Below the pieces are notes generated by a model that was not told the DNA's origin, did not search any database, and was given only the letters and a program-made list of their open reading frames with translations. 64,000 nt of DNA from Prorocentrum cordatum (lineage: Eukaryota > Sar > Dinophyceae > Prorocentrales > Prorocentraceae): positions 55,398-119,397 of the forward strand of contig CAUYUJ010016298.1 in assembly GCA_963575745.1 (NCBI GenBank), in the 5' to 3' direction. A program made the position numbers and the translations under genes. This document shows positions 31,208 through 42,976 of this stretch, one piece after another (position 1 is the stretch's first letter; each line of letters opens with the position of its first letter).

Positions 31208-33476
31208 TTGGCGAAGGTTCGGGGCGCGCAGCAGAACGTCGCCTGCTAAACGTGGGTTCGTGATGCTTGTTTCTAGAGCGAAGCCGAGCTTGATGCCAAA
31301 TTTTTTGCGTTGCCAACCGGGCTTGATTTGTCGGAAGATATGCTCCAGCAGCACTTTGAACAGGAAGGAACTGAGCGGATCTCCCTGCTTCACACCCCGC
31401 CGCATGCTAAAACTGCGACTGGAGGTGCCAGTGCGGACAGTGGCCGTCTGATCGTTGCACATGCGCTGAAGAAGGGTGATGTACGCTTCGGGAAGCTGTC
31501 GTAGAGCGCCCCATAGGTGCTTGTGGTCCACGCAGTCGAACGCCTTCTCAGAGTCGATTGCTGCAGCCCAGAGCGGCAACTGTCAACAGTGTGATTGCTC
31601 GTGCAACATTGCCGTCGTGAAGAGGCGGTCGTCCTTGCTGAAGCCTCGCCGGAAGCTGGCCTGGCCAGGGCTTTGTTGCGCGTCAAATGTGGCTTCTAAT
31701 CGATTGCAGAGGAGACGGGGCATGAGATTGTTCAGCAGCGCGATGAAGGCGATCGGTCTGTAGTTTTGCGGTAGCTTGGGGTCCCCAGATTTGTATGTCA
31801 CCGTTGTCGTCGCACTCTTCCACTGTGGGTGATGGGTGGTTTGGCTTGATAATGTCGTTGTAAAACTGAAGTAAGTGCGTTTCAATGGCGGTTCCCCCTG
31901 TTTTGAAAAGTTCGGCTGTGAGTCCTGCAGTGTCGCTGCACTTCCCGTTTTTCAGTTGCTGGATTGCACGTCGAAGCTCTTTTGGTCTGAATGGTGGCAT
32001 GCTCGAATATGTTGCCGTGTCGGCGTTGCTAGAAACGTCGCTGTCGTCCTGCGGTGCTTCATAGAGTTGCTCGTCAAAGGTGGCGAAGACGTCTGCGATG
32101 TTCTGTCTGCTAGTTGCTTCGTCGCCATTTGTGGTCGCCATTGACGCGATCATGTCTGTTTCCTTGCGCCCGCGATTCCCTCGAGGTTTTTGAACTAGCA
32201 CACGATGGTTTGAATCCTGGCGTTTTCCTGGACGCGTTTGATGGTTCGAAGCTGTTTCAAAATGAGTTTGCTCAGTGTTGTCCTGGTGGTTGTGTCGGCA
32301 TGCGGTGTGCTGCGCCGTCGGTCAATGAGGTCGCGCAGCTTACTGTTTGCTGCGATGTCGTCTTCGTGTGCTTGGTGTCGCGGCGAACTGTCGCGGCACT
32401 CATGGTAGTCGCCGTGAGCTTGGACAAGGGCTTTCGTGATGTGATTGATTATGTCGTCAGTGCTGGCTGCGACGTCGTGGGCGTCGAATCTGTGCTGTAG
32501 GTAGCGTTGGCACAGTGGATCGGCAGCAGGCGGGCGCGCAGGCCTATGATTGGATCGTTTTGTTCGCTTCTTCCGTTTCTTCTCCGCCGTGGCGTCGAAA
32601 ACAAGTTTCATACATGCCGCTTGGTGGTCGGACCCGAGGTCTGGGATAGCTGTAGCGAACGAGTCATGCACCTGGTTGTGACGATCTTTGTCGGTAAGAA
32701 TGTAGTCGATCTGTGTTTGGGTCTGGTTTTCCCCATTGCTGGTATAAGTGAAAACGTTGCGATCATGCTTGTAGAACAACGTGTTGGTGATAAGCATTTT
32801 TTGTGAATTTGCCCATGCTCGTAGCCAAGTCCCACATGTGTTGCACGCTCCGATTCCATGTGGGCCAACTGTGTCTCCGGCCTCTGTCGGCATTGTCTTC
32901 CACGTCAGCGTTGATGGGATGTTTGCCAACCTGTGCGTTGAAGTCTCCAGTGATGATTGTGTTGCGCTTCTGCTTGGCGGCTTCGTCGTGGAGCGCGGTC
33001 AGGACGTCGTGCATATGCTGGACGTGAGCGTCGGGGTACCCGCAGTGTGGGAAACAAGCCGTCGCAACTCTCACCTTGCAGGCGGATATGTCGAGGTCGA
33101 TGTAGGCGATGCGCTCGCTGATGCGTGTGAAGCATTTGATGCGGTGCACGTGCCGTCGGTGAATAAGACGGTGCGAGCTGGCAGGGAAACCTGTACGGAA
33201 AACAACAGGCTTGGTTTCATGCTGCACCCGAGATTGTTGGGGGGGCCGTGAGCGAGCTCACTTTGACCCAACACCCCATGAGGCCCCAGTGGAATTCTCC
33301 ATGCGGCTCATGTTCTCCAGCGTCTCCGTGCGCGTCTTCACGTTCTGGAGCTCCTTCATGATCTCTTCCTCATGGTCTTTGAGTCGCTTGTCCACGAGAA
33401 TGCCCTTGGCTACGTCGGCGCCTAAAGCCTTGTTCGCCTCTGCGGTGATGCCGCGGATCTCCTCAGCGGTCGCCAT
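31205..33476 (-). mobile_element. LINE-type retrotransposon remnant: coiled-coil, AP-endonuclease-like (EEP) and reverse transcriptase
   Basis: Order on the minus strand: ATG at 33476 and a ~72-residue coiled-coil (EEEIMKELQNVKTRTETLEN); an in-frame TGA at 33258-33260; an EEP endonuclease domain (RIAYIDLDI, ITGDFNAQVGKHP); a frameshift near 32880; the rest of EEP (QIDYILTDKD, GSDHQAACMKL); a linker; and RT (NYRPI near 31770, AIDSEKAFDCVDH near 31550, RRGVKQGDPLSSFL near 31400). RT motif C has decayed to LAGDVLL where FADD is expected, then the element stops at 31205. At least one stop and several frameshifts make it inactive. Loss of the 3' side, rather than the usual 5' truncation, is odd. 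A leader match lies 100 bases upstream of the ATG. Confidence 0.85.
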
Positions 33477-33578
33477 GGCACCTGAAACGGAAGTTCCTGA
33501 AGTGGGGAGTCAGTAATCTTGGTTTGTGCACATACCCAGTGACCCTAGATCTTGACCCTCGATAGGGTTTTGGCCATC

Positions 33579-33594
33579 CTTGAGCCAAAATGGC
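33579..33594 (-). other. Spliced-leader 3' segment, 16-base exact match, upstream of a LINE
   Basis: The minus-strand sequence GCCATTTTGGCTCAAG is identical to the last 16 bases of the dinoflagellate spliced leader and is oriented with, and 5' of, the LINE ORF that starts at 33476. It is preceded by TCTG rather than the leader's CCGTA, so the leader is incomplete or decayed at its 5' end. Confidence 0.65.
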
Positions 33595-33599
33595 CAGAT

Positions 33600-34360
33600 A
33601 GGGCTCAACCCTCGAGAAGGCTTGAGCCTCCTCCTCCTGGCCTGTCCTGCTGCTCCGGCATCCTCCCGCCGCCTCCTGGTCCCTGATGCCCGCATCCACC
33701 TGACCGATCATCGTCATCGTCCTGCCCGCGTCTCACCTCATGGCTCCTAGATCGTACCTGCGCGTGGCCGCGATCCGTCCACCATTTTCAGCACCATCAT
33801 CAAGAGCAACAAGAATCGTGTTAAGGCTGTTCGCTCTCATCTGCTCGCGCGCCAATCAACACGTATATCCCAAACCCCGGATACCCACCCTTTTCGTTTT
33901 CGATCGTACCCCCCTTGAGGGTGTTTCGTCCCTTACAAAAACCAGGTGCGCTCCCCGGGAGGAGCACTGTAATTGAAAAAGAACAAGGTGTACTGGGCAG
34001 GGAAACACTCAAATTGAAAAAGCAAAAGGTGCACCGGGCAGGGCGGGGCGACAATACTTGTTTTAGAAATGAGAGCTCAACATGCAGAATAAATGACAAT
34101 ATAAATATACAACAAGGAAATAGCACGTCATACCACGTTCCCTGACACAGATCATGTAGCACGACACTTGCGACGAGCGAGGACAACTGGACGATGCATA
34201 TCTGATCACGCTCAGAATGTATGGACCCCATCATCAAGTACTGCATGTCCTTGACCAGACTATGACTTGGACCCAACATGCCATCATAAGTACGATGAAT
34301 ATGATGAACTACGAGATCATGTCCTCACCCCATCCTCCATCGCCGTCTGGTTTCCTGCTC
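33600..34360. other. No gene; one 42-bp direct repeat
   Basis: AATTGAAAAAG...GTGYACYGGGCAGGG occurs twice in tandem at about 33973-34045. Otherwise unique-looking, moderately AT-rich sequence with no supported ORF. Confidence 0.6.
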
Positions 34361-34367
34361 AAGCCAG

Positions 34368-35603
34368 TTGTCAGGACCGACGCACCCACCGTCAGCGCCT
34401 CTTCGGTCCCACGGCCGCCGAGGCCCAGCGTACTTCCCGTACGGCGAGTTCGCCAAGCAGAGGACAATGCAGCAGTACGAGCGGCACTTGGACGGGCTGC
34501 GAATCAGCTACGCAGCTCACACACACAAGACCGGCAGCGGCACCTCGGACTCGGACTGCCAGAACCACATCAAGATCGACACCACCACCGCCAGCCAGCA
34601 CAGCGAGGACATCGGCAGCGCCCACCACAAGCTGCACCTCTACGCCTACACGGCCAGCACTTCCACAGCATGTCGGAGAAGGCGGCGGCGGCGGTGAAGC
34701 AGGCGGCGGTGCAGCGATGGCATCCCAGGCCTGGCGCCTCGCCCTATGGTCTCCCCCTCGGACTCCGCGGCGTCTGGCAGCGCCTCCAAGCCAGGCGAGC
34801 TGCCGCCAGCAGCGAAGCAGCGCCAGTTCCGCCTCCCCCGCCAGCGGAGGCGGCCGAGGAAGATGGCGCGGACGCTCGACCCCCGCTGGAGGTCGGCCCG
34901 CAGCCGTAGCAGCAGGGCGCAGCGGCAGCGCCCGCGGCGCGCGGAGGCGCGGCCGAGGCAGCCGAGCCTCGCAGGAAGCGGCGGGGAGGTTGCAGAGGCT
35001 CGACGTGACGACCACTCGGAGAAGACGTGGAACAACAAGGACAAGAACGTCGTGGGGTTCTTCAGGTCGACGCTGAGGCTGGCCCTCCAGACGGCTCACA
35101 GGACGAGGCTGAATGGCAGCATCAACACAGACACGTACACGATGGCGGCGAAGCACCCTATCATCGATGGTCGAGAACTAACAGCAGACCCTGGACCAGC
35201 TGAGGCGCGGCTCGGCGAAGGACAAGAAGAGGCTGAAGGAGATCGGCAGCCCAGCTCCAGCGCTGGCCCTCGCGGCCCTGGAGGGCCTACGCTCATGCGA
35301 CGCCGGGGGCACCGTCAAAGAGGAGATCAACAAGTACCCCGAGCAGTGCGACCCGCAGGACCAGAAGTGATGGAGCCGCCCATCAGCGGCCAGGACCTCG
35401 CCCTCACAATCAGGTTTATTAGGTTGGAGACCTGCTACAATATGGACAAGATGAAGCTCATCGTCGGCGCCCCGCAGAGGATCGGCAGGAGCATCATCAA
35501 GCGCGGCCTACAGTCGGAGGGGAACAGCACCCACATGGAAGTCGCCCCAGCGGGGTGGCTCGAGGACGAAATCGGACACTGGCTGGAGACACTCAAAATT
35601 TAA
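34368..35603 (+). pseudogene. Degenerate coding region, unknown protein
   Basis: Protein-like plus-strand frames follow one another in different phases. One contains PAYFPYGEFAKQRTMQQYE then DGLRISYAAHTHKTGSG (34420-34660). A later one contains KNVVGFFRSTLRLALQTAHR (about 35045-35105). A final one runs MEPPISGQDLALTIRFIRL then APAGWLEDEIGHWLETLKI and ends in TAA at 35601-35603. Frame changes without obvious splice sites suggest a decayed gene or retrocopy. The family is not recognised. Confidence 0.4.
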
Positions 35604-35947
35604 CCTTCGTCCGCAGAGAGCCTCGCCCAGCGACACAGAATACCATAACATTTACATGCTCATCTTCGGCACTTCCTGATGATGGGCCAACGCTTGTTGC
35701 TCCATATTCTGACGCTGGCAGTGATGAGCCAGACCGTACACTCTATTCGATGACTACTACCCCTCCGAGGCTTCCAGGTAGCGAAAGCAGTCCCACTGTG
35801 GTGCACCCTGGTAACAAGACGCCATGCAGGGACATCGAGTGCAATGCAGCTCTCTGCGACGGACCGCAAGAAAGTTATCGTTTAAACGCGAAGCCTTCAG
35901 TTTGGCCATGATATCCAGGACACAAATCACCAGCGGCAGCAACACCA

Positions 35948-35966
35948 CCACCACCAGCACCAGCAC

Positions 35967-36009
<43 letters not shown>

Positions 36010-36235
36010 GTCGTCGTCATCATCATCATCATCATCATCATCGTCATCATCATCAGCATCATCATAATCATCGTCATCATCATCAGAATCGTCATCGTCA
36101 TCGTCATCATCATCATCATCATCAGCATCATCATCGACAACATCAACCACATGAACCGCCACATCAAAATCATCATATTATGTGTCATCGTCGTCGACGA
36201 AGGCATCATCGTCATCGTCATCGTCATCGGCATCG

Positions 36236-36294
<59 letters not shown>

Positions 36295-36890
36295 TTCATC
36301 ATCTTCATCAGCATCATCATCACCAGCATCATCATCGCCATCAGCATCACCATCATCATCATCCTCATCAGCATCATCATCATCAGCATCATCATCATCA
36401 TCATCATCATCAGCATCATCATCATTATCAGCATCATCATCTTCATCATCATCAGTATCATCATTATCATCGTCACCAGCATCATCATAAGCATCGTCAT
36501 CATCATTATTATCGGTTGCATCATCGTTGTCAACATCAGTGTCAGCATCATCAACGCATCATCACCATCATCAGCATCATAATCAGCATCATCATCGTCA
36601 TCAACACCATCGTCATCATCACCATCATCAGCATTATCATCGTCATCGTCATTATCAGCAGAATCAGCATCAGCATCATCATCATCAGCATCATCATCAA
36701 CAGCATCATCATGATTAGCATCATCATCATAACCGTCATCATCAACAACATCAACATCTTCTGTACCATCGTCTCCGTCGTCGACGACGACATCTTCTCA
36801 TCGTCATCATCAGCAACAGCACCATCATCGTCATCATCATCAGCAGCAGCATCATCCTCAGCAACATCATCATCATTACCACCACCACCA
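35948..36890. repeat. CAT/ATC triplet microsatellite, ~0.95 kb
   Basis: Long runs of CAT with scattered CGT, CAG and CTT variants. It reads as poly-His, poly-Ser, poly-Ile, poly-Met or poly-Asp in different frames; no gene. Confidence 0.97.
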
Positions 36891-36899
36891 CCATAATGA

Positions 36900-37440
36900 T
36901 CATCATACCTACCTGCTACCGGTTATACATATCCTACTTCCTGCTTTCTACCTCCTGGTCCAGGGGACTTGAGGAGGCGGATGCTGGGAAGAAGGAGGAA
37001 CCCCCAGATTCCGCGCACTGATCAGAATTATAACCATGCTATTCGACCTAATCCTCCCTCCTCTTACTATACGCAGTGCAGCCCGAGCACAGTTGAACGG
37101 ATTTGCGACGGAGTCGGAACGCAGGAACGACATCCACGCGCACACGCACTCTTACGCACGAGCGCATAATACGCCTGCATGCCTTGATCAAGACACCGAG
37201 TTACGAATACACTGGAGGACAGAATGCCAAATTTAGATTCGAGGAATGCTGGACTGGCGAAAGCCTCCAACACGAGTGCACCCCTGCAAGATATGTACAC
37301 GACAGTGGTGGCCATTATCGTCCACCATAGTGGTGTGCGAGATGACTGACCTGAAAAAACTTCCTACATTCTAGTGAAAGGCGTAGCCATCGCGAACTGT
37401 TGCACTTCCCTTTGTTTCGCTTGCGCGTGGGAAGAATAGC
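36900..37440. other. No gene recognised
   Basis: Short unsupported ORFs only, between the CAT repeat and a GGA-rich tract (37465-37555). Confidence 0.5.
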
Positions 37441-37839
37441 AGGAGCCTCCACGGAATGCTGGAGGGGAGGAAGATCAGAGATGAGAAGGGAAGGGGAGGA
37501 GAGGGGAGGGGAGGGGAAAGGGGAAAGGGGAGAGGAGGAGGAGGAGGACGAAGAAGAAGAGCCGCACAGTGTTAAAGTATGATATATAAGCGTGGGCCGC
37601 ATGCAGCCTCCCGAACACTGTCAGCATCACCGCGCGCATGAAACAGTCTACGAAAGCTACTTGAAATTGTTCGGCCATAAAACAACAAAGCGAAGCAGCG
37701 CGGGCCATTTCAGGCCGATCTCACGGGCTGTAGCTGGGCTCCTCCGCAGCACCAGGCGCACGAAAGTCTCCTGCGGATGCCCTCGTCGCAACCACTGGTC
37801 CAAACCCACCCTCCCGCTGGCACTTCCCTCCCTTTCCTC

Positions 37840-38112
37840 CCCTCCTCCTCCTCCTCCTCCTCCCCTCCTCCTCCCCCTCCTCTCCTCCTCCTCCTCCTCC
37901 CTCCTCCTCCTCCTCCTCCTCCGCCTCCTCCTCTTCCTCCCTCCTCCTCCTCTCCCTCCTCCTCCTCCTCCTCCTCCTCCTCTTCCCCCCTCCTCCTCCT
38001 CCTCCTCCTTCCTCCTCCTCCTCCTCCTGCTCCTCCACCTCCTCCTCCTCCTCCTCCTCCTCCTCCTCCTCCTCCTCCTCCTCTTCTTCCTCCTCCTCCT
38101 CCTCTTTTCTCC
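37840..38112. repeat. CTC/CCT triplet microsatellite
   Basis: Near-continuous CTC repeat with occasional CTT and CCC interruptions; Leu, Ser, Pro, Glu, Arg and Gly shadow frames. Confidence 0.97.
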
Positions 38113-38214
38113 TTATAAGCAGTTCATCCTTATCGCACCACCGGACATGCCTGTAGACCAGCCTGGGCGTTCCGCTTGAGACCTCCTGAGACTTCCTCAC
38201 AACGTGTTATCCCG

Positions 38215-38640
38215 AAGCGGAAACCTTGCGACACTTCCCCGGGCGGAGGACCGCTCGCTCTCAAAATGGGGCTCTCTCGCCTCGGCGCCGCGCCCACCCT
38301 GGGAGCCTGCAACAACCACAAGGATGGAGGCCAGCTCGTTCTCAGAGTGGGGCCCTCGCTAGGGAAGTCCCCGCAGAATGCCACCACAGGCGCCAAAGCA
38401 TGCTTTTCAAAACGGAGCTCGCGCCTCAGCCGAACATTCGGCCTCAAAGCCTGCAGCAACTGCACGGGTGGAGGGCGGCACGTTCTCTCAAGGCGGGGCT
38501 CTCGCCGTCGCGCCGCGCACCTCTCGCGGGTGCGCACGCATGGACGGACAACGGCCTCTTCTCAGAATGGGGCTCTCCCCGGACACGTCTTCGAAAACGG
38601 TGGCCCCGCTCAGGACTTCTTCAGACTTGCTGGGTGCAAA
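38215..38640. repeat. Degenerate ~75-bp tandem repeat with a CTCAAAATGGGGCTCTC core
   Basis: About five units share a core such as CTCTCAAAATGGGGCTCTC (near 38261), CTCAGAGTGGGGCCCTCG (38341), TTTTCAAAACGGAGCTCGCG (38403), CTCTCAAGGCGGGGCTCTCG (38483) and CTCAGAATGGGGCTCTC (38561), each followed by divergent sequence. Related cores (TTCAAAACGGAGCTCTC) recur at 51107 and 51188, so this is a dispersed family. Confidence 0.7.
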
Positions 38641-38894
38641 TTTGACAGGGAACGCATTGCGTGGACGCTCGCTTGGGAAACATCCCGCGACACGTCGGGA
38701 CCGCACCCCACCCCAACAAAAAATCCGGCGCGCCCGGAGCAGCGGAAGGGGGGGACCCAGACGCCGGCCTCGAATCGGGGGGGGGGCTCCGATGTGGGGG
38801 GTCGAGCAGGGTGGCGGGGCGTTTTTCCACGACAAAAAAAAAATCGAACCTGGGGGGGGACACCCCTCTCCCACTGCGCGCCGCTGGCGAAGAA

Positions 38895-39735
<841 letters not shown>

Positions 39736-39740
39736 GACGA

Positions 39741-40366
39741 CCAGCTTGATCCAGCTCTACCAATACCCTACTAAGGCTGGATCCAGCTATCGTGAAATCC
39801 TACGAGGGCTCGACCCAGCTCTAATTGAATCTTACTAGGGATGGACCCAGCTCCAATGGAATCCTTCTGAAGCTCGACCAAACTTTGGTAGAATTCTACT
39901 ACCGCTCGATCCAGTTCTAAGAGAATATTACCAGTGCTGGAATCAGATCTGACAAAATCCGACCTGTAGTTCGACCCAGCTCTACTAGAATCCTACGAGG
40001 GCTCGATCCAGTTTTAGTCGGATCTCACTGGGGTTCCACCCAACTATAAAAGAATATCACTCAGGCTGGATCCAACTCTAGTTGAACACTACTAGGGCTC
40101 GATCCAAGTCTAAAAGAATACTACGAGGGCTCGACCCAGCTTTTGATAGCATCCTACTAGGGCTCGATCCAACTCTCATGGCATCCTACTGTAGCCGGAT
40201 CCAGCTTTGATCGAATCCTACTAAGGCTCGATCCAGCTCTAAGGAACTCTTACTGGGACTGGATCCAGCTCTGGTAGAGACCAACTGGGGCTCGATCCAG
40301 CTCTACTAAAACCCGCTGAAGTGCGCGATCCAGCTCTAGCAGAACCCTAGCAAGGCTGGATCCAGC
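39741..40366. repeat. 32-bp satellite, about 19-20 tandem units
   Basis: Units of about 32 bp alternate CTCGATCCAGCTCTA or CTGGATCCAGCTCTA starts with an AGAATCCTACTAGGG-type end; many keep a GGATCCA or CGATCCA core. Divergence between units is considerable. Stray units occur at 42905-42976 and 50740-50790. Confidence 0.95.
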
Positions 40367-40367
40367 A

Positions 40368-40490
40368 ATAATCCCATCAGCCCTTAAGGGCATGAGTGGT
40401 TTAGAGAGCTTCCTCTTCCGACCCCCCCTTTCTTCCCTTGCGGGGAGGGGCTTACCCCTCCCCCGACCCCCCCCCCCCCCCCTCTGGACC
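40368..40490 (+). repeat. Dispersed repeat shared with 61096-61215
   Basis: Begins at the end of the 32-bp satellite (TAATCCCA...), continues through a GTGGTTTAGAGAGCTTCCTCTTCC-like stretch and GGGGCTTACCCCTCCCC. The copy near 61096 matches with substitutions throughout, so this is a dispersed family. No coding role is seen. Confidence 0.7.
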
Positions 40491-41069
40491 TGGAGGGGAG
40501 GTTTCGCGGGTCGTTGGAGCGTCCAAGATGGCCTCGATACCGAGGTTTTGGCAACATTCTGGCCTCCACAGGGGCCAGGCCACTTGGAACCCCCCCCTCC
40601 TTTGATCGATCTCCCCCAAGAATGCTCCAAGAGTTTGAAAGGGGGCGGGAGGCCTAACCAGCAGCTTCGCCTCAGGCGAAGCCAAGCTCCAGCTCTGTTG
40701 CACCGCAGCAACGATAGTCCCAGTAGTAGGAGGCGAGCCATCTCAAGCAGTGTTTTGACATCGATGGCAAATGGTACACCTCGTGCTGAGGTGTAGTCAG
40801 ATCTGGGCGGCCGGCCGTTTTGAGCCAAGCAGCCGCGGACGCACGCTCGTTCCACTCACATGCAACGCCCAGCTCACTTTAGAGTCGGGGGGGGGAGGGA
40901 GACGAGGCGTGAATCCGCCGCCTCTATACAGCAGATACAGCAGCGACTATCTACAAAAGGGCAGCAAAAAGGCGGGGCCGCAAGGAAGGTGGACCCGCTC
41001 GCAAGTTGCCTTGCCTGTACAGTTCTGCGCACACAGATATTCCTCAGGCGGCCGCAGAGCGGGATGTCT

Positions 41070-42850
41070 GGCCAGCCCGATAGGGAGTATGACTCTTCAA
41101 GTCATGTTTGAAGGATCGTATACCTCCCATGACCTCTAGGAGCATCTCTGTGTCGATGCCCCCCTTGGTGTGACCGTCCGCAGTCATATCGCGGGTGTCG
41201 CACCACTGAATACTGCGCACGGTTCCTCGCTCCATCATCTGTCGTATCCAGCTGATGTGTCCTAGAAAGGTACACTCAGTCGGCTTCTTCAAGTCTTTGC
41301 TCGGCAAGGACTCAAAAACAGACTCAGCACCTATGGTCGAAGTGACCTTGATGCTCAGGCCACTCAACTCAAATATATATTTCAACTGAGTGGGAGTTAG
41401 CGCCCTGCGTGGAGCTCGTGCAGAGTCACGATCGCGGGATAACAGTCCTCCACGTTGTGGGCAGCTGATAGTGTCTCTGCGGAATAGCTCGAGCGGACCT
41501 GCAAGCGGTGAGACTTGCAGTACGCATCGATCAAGTGGACGACGGGCTTACCAGATGGCACGTTTCCACGCAGTAGCAGGCTTACCCCGCGAACCCTTTG
41601 ACTTCGTCATCGGCGTCTCCACTCAGGCGTCAGTAACCTGAGTCGCTGCGCAGGTCGACCTCGCCCCTAGGGGTCATCGCCTGGTAGACGATCTTCTTAG
41701 GACAGGCCTGCAGTTTCCTGGTGATCGCGCTCAGTCGTCGCACTTGTATATTGGTCGGTTCGTGGACACGCTGTAGAGAAACAACGTACACCATCAACCA
41801 CACCTGGGTGATTAATGCATGCGCCAGCGCGCCTCTGAGGCTGACGAACATGTCTGTAACCATCTTGGATGCCTGAGCGTCAGCGCCGGCGCCGGTAAGT
41901 TCAGGATGTTGTATAGGGCGGAGCTGCTTATGTATTCGTCTTGGTCCAAAGTAACATTGCCGTCCTCGTCCTTGGTATATATCACAGCAAAATTGGTGCA
42001 TGTGTGTTTGTTGATTCTACGCTTACCAAAGGTGTCTTCTACGCACTCGACATACTTGTAAATGGTGTCCTCAGTACCGGCCACATTGATATCATCAACA
42101 GGTTTGGCCGTAAGCAGGTTGCTGCTCGTCTCGAACTCTTCGTCGTCGGACGTGGGTCGGAGACCAAAACCTCTCGTGATCCTTCTGAGTTTTAATGAGA
42201 AAGCTCGGGGTGCGTCTTTGGTGCCAGCGACTGGTTTAAAGGCTCTGCAAGCAGTGCTTTGACTCGTCGTAGTGTTCGAATCCTGGGAGAGTTCGAAGCA
42301 CCGTGGCCGATCCAGGCGGCAAAGTAGAACACACCACACGTTCCTTTTCACCAGTTGTCTCAGCAAGTTACTGGTAGGTCAACCCTTTCAGGAGGGCCAT
42401 GTTGATGTCGAGGGAGGCAATGATCCATTACTTCTTGCACGCTGCCGTGCTCGCGAGCAGTCTCTGGCTTGACCGCCGCGCAAAGGCTTCAAGGTCCATG
42501 AAGCCTCGAAGCACCAGGCGCAATCTGATGGCACGTTCCATTTCGCCCTTCCCGTGCTTCATAAATTTCTATGTGCACACAGACCTCGAAGTCATGATGT
42601 TTGACGCTTTAGATATGTCTTGCATGATGAAACACTCGGTGTCAAACCATGTCGTGAGTTCGGTGCACAGGGCTGTCGATATTTTCCCGGGGCTCGCCTA
42701 GACGCCAGCCTTCGCGAGGAGGTCGTCGTCCTTGACGACCGCAGCTCGCTTTGCAGCGGCGGTGACATATACTCGCATGGTGGTCACACGGCCGGCATCT
42801 AATATCATGTGCCGTTGTCCGGGCAGGACTACATTTGGCATTGCTGCCGT
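41070..42850 (-). mobile_element. Ty1/copia pol remnant (RT and RNase H)
   Basis: On the minus strand: an upstream part with KASNIMTSR, KGEMERAIRLRLVLRGFMD and a stop near 42700; RT segments around 42370 (LPGFEHYDESKH), 42240-42150 (GTKDAPRAFSLKLRRITRGF) and the catalytic loop near 42095, where the usual Tyr/His before VDD is Pro (KPVDDI); the connection region at 41690-41820 (NIQVRRLSAITRKLQACPKK); and the RNase H end at 41160-41205 (WCDTRDMTADGHTKG). Several frameshifts and stops are present, and the segment between 41640 and 41390 is scrambled. No LTRs were identified. This element family is abundant in dinoflagellate genomes; this copy is dead. Confidence 0.85.
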
Positions 42851-42904
42851 AAAGCAGAGTTCTACAGATTGTCCATTTTCGTCTGAGTCCAGTCCGCGAC
42901 TGCA

Positions 42905-42976
42905 ATCTTAGCTCTACGAGAATCCCACGGGGGCTCGATCCAGCTCTAACAATCATGCCAAGGCTGGATCCAGTTA
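42905..42976. repeat. Two stray units of the 32-bp satellite between two retroelements
   Basis: AGCTCTACGAGAATCCCACG and GGGGCTCGATCCAGCTCTAA, then AGGCTGGATCCAGTTATGG, match the unit of the array at 39741-40366. They separate the copia remnant from the 3' end of the LINE that spans to 48869. Confidence 0.8.

Noticed and set aside
40812-40833. GCCGTTTTGAGCCAAG as a spliced-leader relic
   Set aside because: Only about 13 of 21 positions match the leader and the changes fall in the most diagnostic part; no ORF or element starts there.
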